Under the pieces are notes generated by a model. The model was not told the DNA's origin, ran no database searches, and was given only the letters and a program-made list of their open reading frames with translations. A DNA stretch of 64,000 nt from Nocardia fusca NBRC 14340 (GTDB lineage: Bacteria > Actinomycetota > Actinomycetes > Mycobacteriales > Mycobacteriaceae): assembly GCF_001618425.1 (NCBI RefSeq), contig NZ_BDCU01000028.1:1-64000 (forward strand), written 5' to 3'. Every line of letters begins with the position of its first letter. Position 1 is the stretch's first letter. The position numbers and the translations under genes were made by a program. This document shows positions 44,948-64,000 of this stretch, in pieces.

Positions 44948-45484
44948 CTACCGGGGGCCACCGACATCCGTGCGGTCCAAACGCCGGGTGATCCCGGTCG
45001 TGGTCACGGCCAGCAGCGTGCCGATCACCACCAGGTCGAAGGCCATCTGCACCGTGGTCGCTATCCGGGCGGCCTGCCCGACCGGGTGCACATCACCGAA
45101 ACCGACCGTGCCCAGGGTCGCGACGGTGTAGTAGAGCGCGTCGTTACGGGTGCGCAGCTCGGCGAACTGTCCGGGCTGACGGAGCTCGAGGGTGTAGTAG
45201 AACAGCGCGAAGAACACCACGACCAGGGAGATCAGGAACAGCAACCCGTCGACACGGTGACCCGTATCGTGGCTCGCGGCCAGGAACTGGCCTATCCGGC
45301 GATAGGCGAGCCAGCACAGCCCGCCCACCCCGGCGACGAATGCCACCAACGTGATCACCCTCGTGGGCCAGAAGCCGGGAAGTTCCAGTCCGACCGGCAC
45401 GAAGTAGTAGAACAGCAGCGCGGACAGCACCGTGCCCGCGTTCCGCCACAGATGCGCGCGGCCGCCGATACGTCGAGAACCCAT
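44948..45484 (-). CDS. Ion channel of the K+ channel family
   Basis: A 178-aa protein with four TM helices (about 15-35, 42-62, 80-102, 142-165) and a P-loop with the selectivity filter TLGTVGFGDVHP. No RCK domain. ATG 45484 (MGSRRIGGRAHLW) begins just before TM1; the upstream in-frame part is Arg/Gly-rich shadow. Likely a membrane K+ conductance, possibly co-transcribed with the glycosylase gene downstream. Confidence 0.82.
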   Translation of the reverse strand: MGSRRIGGRAHLWRNAGTVLSALLFYYFVPVGLELPGFWPTRVITLVAFVAGVGGLCWLAYRRIGQFLAASHDTGHRVDGLLFLISLVVVFFALFYYTLELRQPGQFAELRTRNDALYYTVATLGTVGFGDVHPVGQAARIATTVQMAFDLVVIGTLLAVTTTGITRRLDRTDVGGPR

Positions 45485-45707
45485 GCGGTCATGATCTGCC
45501 CCCGCGGCCGGCTCGGCGGCCGGGCACGCCGAGCCGCGCACCGATTCCGCTCGCACGACTCCGCCGAAGCCACCCGCCCCTGAGCGCGACCCGCGACGCC
45601 GAGCGACCCGGCTCGTCGGTAACCGCGGACTCGCCCGACATCGTGCCCGGCCTCGTCCCGACCGGGAAACCGCCACGGCAGGGGGCCGGCGCTGCTAGCT
45701 TGCGGCG

Positions 45708-46364
45708 GTGGATCACTTCTCATGCTCGTGGACAGCGTTGCGCGCGGCGGTCGCCGGACTCGCGGACGAGGATTTCGGCCGGCCGTCGGGATGTACCGGC
45801 TGGCTCGTCCGGGATCTGGTCTGCCATCTGATCATCGATGCCCAGGATGTGCTGATCACCCTGGTGACCCCCACCGACAAAGAACCCACGCGCGACGCGG
45901 TGACGTACTGGGATATCGCCGAGACCCCGCCGACCGGGGACGATCCACTCGACGCCCTGACCGTCCGGCTGGCCGCCGCCTACGGCGAGCCGCGCCTGCT
46001 CGAACTCCACCTCGACGATGTGGGCTCGGCCGCCGGACGCGCCGCCGTACTCGCCGACCCCGGGCAGCGGGTGAGCACCCGCGACGAGGTCCTCACCGCC
46101 GGTGACTATCTGGCCGCCTACGTCCTGGAATGGACGCTGCACCATCTGGACCTGATCGCCTACCTCCCCCATGCCGAGGAGCCGCCCGAAGAATGCGTCA
46201 CCCGTTCGCGGGAGCTGCTGGAAAGCATCACCGGAGCCGCATTCCCCGCGACGTTCTCGGACCGGGACGCCCTGTTGGTCGGCACCGGACGCCGCGCCGC
46301 GACCGCGGAGGAACAGGTAGCGCTGGGAGAATTGGCCGCCGAGCTTCCGCTGATCCTCGGTTGA
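45708..46364 (+). CDS. MDMPI/DinB-fold protein (mycothiol-dependent isomerase-like)
   Basis: A 218-aa protein of the mycothiol-dependent maleylpyruvate isomerase N-terminal fold. WTALRAAVAGLADEDFGRPS, TGWLVRDLVCHLIIDAQDVL and LEWTLHHLDLIAYLP hold the His residues of the DinB-type metal site. Such proteins are thought to use mycothiol, the actinobacterial thiol; the reaction is unknown. GTG 45708 follows TAGCTT by 6 nt without an RBS, consistent with leaderless expression. Convergent with the NRPS. Confidence 0.72.
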   Translation: MDHFSCSWTALRAAVAGLADEDFGRPSGCTGWLVRDLVCHLIIDAQDVLITLVTPTDKEPTRDAVTYWDIAETPPTGDDPLDALTVRLAAAYGEPRLLELHLDDVGSAAGRAAVLADPGQRVSTRDEVLTAGDYLAAYVLEWTLHHLDLIAYLPHAEEPPEECVTRSRELLESITGAAFPATFSDRDALLVGTGRRAATAEEQVALGELAAELPLILG

Positions 46365-46387
46365 GAGAGACCGGCCGGGTGCACCAC

Positions 46388-46406
46388 CCGACCGCGGCGC
46401 GGTCGG
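46388..46406. terminator. Terminator between the MDMPI gene and the NRPS
   Basis: CCGACCGC-GGC-GCGGTCGG is a perfect 8-bp stem in the 87-nt gap between convergent genes. A CGGGTG/CACCCG stem lies just before it, at about 46375-46390. Confidence 0.6.
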
Positions 46407-46451
46407 CCACCCCCGTACAGGAGGCCGCCGACCGCGGCGCGGCGTACCGGC

Positions 46452-62066
<15,615 letters not shown>

Positions 62067-62360
62067 GCCTACATCACTTCCTGGTGGTGGTCACACTGCT
62101 CACCGACAACCGAACCCATCAACCTGCCTTGCCTGCTTTGTTCGCTTCCTCCGGCGGTGCACCCGCGGACGGCAGACCGCTCCGACCTGCTGGGCGCACC
62201 TTGCGCAGGGCGCGGTCGATCGCCGCCGAACTCGCCGTCGTCCATCATTACATGGGCCGGAGATACCCATCTGTTACCACCGAGGATGCCGGCGCCCGGC
62301 GACGCGACCGGTCGCCCGGCGACGGTGACGCCGGGCGACCGCGGCCGCTACACCGCAGGC
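62067..62360 (-). other. Gap between the two NRPS genes
   Basis: These 294 nt have no gene. They contain a strong hairpin close to the upstream NRPS stop and, next to it, a direct repeat of CGCCCGGCGACG (62293 and 62313). An AGGAAG RBS precedes the downstream ATG. No convincing promoter is visible, but TAATGA and TAACAG words at about 62245-62280 could serve. Confidence 0.4.
62311..62339 (-). terminator. Perfect 11-bp hairpin after the upstream NRPS
   Basis: GTCGCCCGGCG (62311-62321) pairs perfectly with CGCCGGGCGAC (62329-62339) around ACGGTGA, 21 nt past the stop of the upstream NRPS. It could end or attenuate read-through into the downstream NRPS gene. Confidence 0.6.
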
Positions 62361-64000
62361 TCAATCCAGCAGATTGCTCAGCTCGAGCACCTGCTCCACC
62401 GCTGCCCACGCTCCGTCCGGCCGGCCCGCCTCCTCCAGGAGAAGCGCGGACAGATCCTCCAGGGCGTCCGGTTCCAAGGCGTCGAGGCCCGCCCGGTCGA
62501 TCCACAGGTGTGTGACCCATTCGTCGCCGAGCGCCGCGCCGGTGACCTCGGGTACGAGCACCACCGCCGCGCCCGCCGCGCCCGCCGCCACGATCTCCGC
62601 CACCGCGGCCGGACTATTGGTACGGCCGTACCGGAAGGTCCGGGATTCGTAGGTCAGCTCGGTCACGGTGTGCACTTCGGCCACCACGGCGGCCAGCTCG
62701 TCGTAGGACAGCACACGGCCACCGGCGCCGACGCATACCGGATCGCCGCCCTGCAACGGCCGGACCCGATCGGCGTAGGTCACCGGACGGGACGACTCCG
62801 CCGCGATCTCCGCGATACGCGCCGGATCGTCCAGCACCAGCCAGTCGATACCCGGCGCGGCCGGCGGCGCGCCCGCCACGAGGCCGGCCTCGACCGACAG
62901 GCCCGCGGCCGCGGCGGCAGTCACCGCGTCGGCGGGCACCAGCGCCGCACCCGCCTTGAGCACCGCCCAGGTCGCGACGGCCGCGTCGACCCCGCGTTCG
63001 AGCCGCAGCACCACACCGGTACCCGGCCCGTACCCGCGCCCTATCAGGACCCGGGCCAGTCGCGACGAACGCGCGTCCAGCTCCTGATAGGTGACCTCTT
63101 CCTCGCCCCACACCACCGCGGGGGCTTCCGGATCGTCCTCCACCGACGCGCGCAGCGTCTGCGGCAACGCGGTACCGGTGGTGGCAGCGGGCGCCACCTG
63201 CTGCGCGGGCGCCGCCATCCGGTCACGTTCGGCGGTATCGAGGATATCGATCTCACCCACCCTGACCTGCGGATCGGCGGCCACCGCGGTGAGGATCCGG
63301 GCGAACCGGCGACCGAAGGACTGCACGGTCGATTCGTCGAACAGGTCGGTGGCGTACCCGAATACCGACCACAGTTCCCCGAATCCGCCGTCGGCGTCCC
63401 GCTGCGGGTCGATACCGATCTGGAGATCGAACTTCGCGGCCAGTGCCTGCTCGCCCAGCGCCTGCACACTCAGCCCGGGCAGATCCAGCGTGGGCTGTTC
63501 GGTGTTCTGGAAGGACAGCACCACGCCGAGCAGCGGGTTGTGCGCGGTGGTCCGGCCCGGCAGGACCGCTCCCACCACCTGCTCGAACGGGATATCGGCA
63601 TTCGCGAATGCCGACAGGTCCGTCTCCCGGGCCTGCTCCAGCAGTTCGGCGAAGGTCATATCGGGTTCCACCTTGGTACGCAGCGCCAGGGTGTTGACGA
63701 ACATACCGACCAGATCGTCGAGCTCCTGCTCCCCGCGTCCGGCGATCGGAGTGCCGACCACGACATCGCCGGCGTTGGTGAGCCGGGACAACAGCACGGC
63801 CACCGCGGCATGCATCACCATGAACAGGGTCACGCCGTGCGCTCGCGCCGACTCGTCCAGCGAGCGGTGCACCTCGGCCTCGATGGCGAAACTCGTCAGC
63901 CCGCCGCGCATCGACGGTACCGGCGGACGCGGCCGGTCCAGCGGCAGCTCGACATCTACGGCAACCCCGTCGAGTTGTTTCTGCCAGTACGCCAACTGGC
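62361..64000 (-). CDS. C-terminal part of a second NRPS: C domain plus eroded A domain (partial)
   Basis: The reading frame stays open through the window edge (QLAYWQKQLDG...), so only the last ~545 residues are seen. Residues ~1-260 are the second half of a condensation domain (GTPIAGRGEQELDDLVGMFV, ANADIPFEQVVGAVLPGRTT). Then comes the first part of an A domain (VTYQELDARSSRLARVLIGR, TWAVLKAGAALVPADAVTAA). The ATP-binding YTSGSTG motif is replaced by PVCVGAGGRVLSYDEL, and the later A motifs, carrier protein and TE are absent. The protein simply stops (EQVLELSNLLD). The A domain cannot be active; it may be a structural or docking remnant. Confidence 0.85.
   Translation of the reverse strand, partial: QLAYWQKQLDGVAVDVELPLDRPRPPVPSMRGGLTSFAIEAEVHRSLDESARAHGVTLFMVMHAAVAVLLSRLTNAGDVVVGTPIAGRGEQELDDLVGMFVNTLALRTKVEPDMTFAELLEQARETDLSAFANADIPFEQVVGAVLPGRTTAHNPLLGVVLSFQNTEQPTLDLPGLSVQALGEQALAAKFDLQIGIDPQRDADGGFGELWSVFGYATDLFDESTVQSFGRRFARILTAVAADPQVRVGEIDILDTAERDRMAAPAQQVAPAATTGTALPQTLRASVEDDPEAPAVVWGEEEVTYQELDARSSRLARVLIGRGYGPGTGVVLRLERGVDAAVATWAVLKAGAALVPADAVTAAAAAGLSVEAGLVAGAPPAAPGIDWLVLDDPARIAEIAAESSRPVTYADRVRPLQGGDPVCVGAGGRVLSYDELAAVVAEVHTVTELTYESRTFRYGRTNSPAAVAEIVAAGAAGAAVVLVPEVTGAALGDEWVTHLWIDRAGLDALEPDALEDLSALLLEEAGRPDGAWAAVEQVLELSNLLD

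Noticed and set aside
62361..63995. Taking the upstream NRPS fragment as a complete 544-aa gene starting at 63995
   Set aside because: Its first residues are the middle of a condensation domain and the frame remains open to the window edge, so it is a truncated view of a longer gene.

Overview
The window is very GC-rich, with GTG/TTG starts, several leaderless-looking genes and dense ATGA/GTGA start-stop overlaps. It carries a run of genes in the same relative order as in Mycobacterium: a DUF5336 antigen, perM, purN, purH, sucD/sucC, an M23 peptidase, uvrD1/pcrA, the AroQ-delta chorismate mutase and pgi. It also has an mprA/mprB pair, a Streptomyces/mycobacterial-type conservon and a giant NRPS. 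Together these point to a mycolic-acid actinomycete, most likely Nocardia or a close relative. The genus is an inference from gene content.

Layout. 0-2.6 kb: mprA-mprB two-component system with a candidate MprA autoregulatory box. 3.0-8.6 kb: a conservon operon (histidine kinase, roadblock, DUF742, GTPase) extended by a degenerate MHYT membrane protein and a small coiled-coil/membrane protein. 8.8-11.7 kb: a divergent zinc-starvation island, with mrf-rpmE2-rpmF leftwards and rpmB-rpmG-rpsN-rpsR rightwards. The ribosomal proteins lack Cys zinc ribbons and two Zur-like operators lie between the arms. 11.8-12.7 kb: a lipoprotein and a small secreted protein. 12.8-20.0 kb: DUF5336-perM-purN-purH and sucC-sucD. 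20.0-25.8 kb: an M23 endopeptidase behind a CRP/MtrA-like control region, a small membrane protein, UvrD1/PcrA, and chorismate mutase behind a structured, attenuator-like leader. 25.9-31.0 kb: a succinate-semialdehyde dehydrogenase, an unusual intergenic repeat array, pgi and a WS/DGAT-like acyltransferase. 31.3-39.6 kb: AidB-like protein, secreted lipase, PH-like membrane protein, encapsulin plus DyP peroxidase cargo, cupin, thyA-folA, cobF and DUF2630. 39.6-40.6 kb: a TnpB gene that appears to have lost its middle. 40.8-46.4 kb: flavoprotein disulfide reductase plus carboxylesterase, Fpg/Nei glycosylase, K+ channel and a MDMPI/DinB-fold protein.

46.4-64.0 kb: a nonribosomal peptide synthetase locus on the minus strand. 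One 5204-aa protein reads A-T-(C-A-T)x4-TE. Upstream of it, running off the window edge, is the end of a second NRPS that finishes in a condensation domain plus an eroded adenylation domain with no carrier protein. The upstream protein therefore ends in an unused C domain and the downstream one begins with a C-less A-T. This suggests one elongation module split across two polypeptides, and it is the most interesting arrangement in the window.

Other points worth a second look: purN appears to start at CTG; tnpB lacks the region holding its first RuvC aspartate; the roughly 150-bp repeats near 27.5 kb carry a long perfect palindrome; and the M23 gene has an overlapping TTG-initiated upstream ORF.
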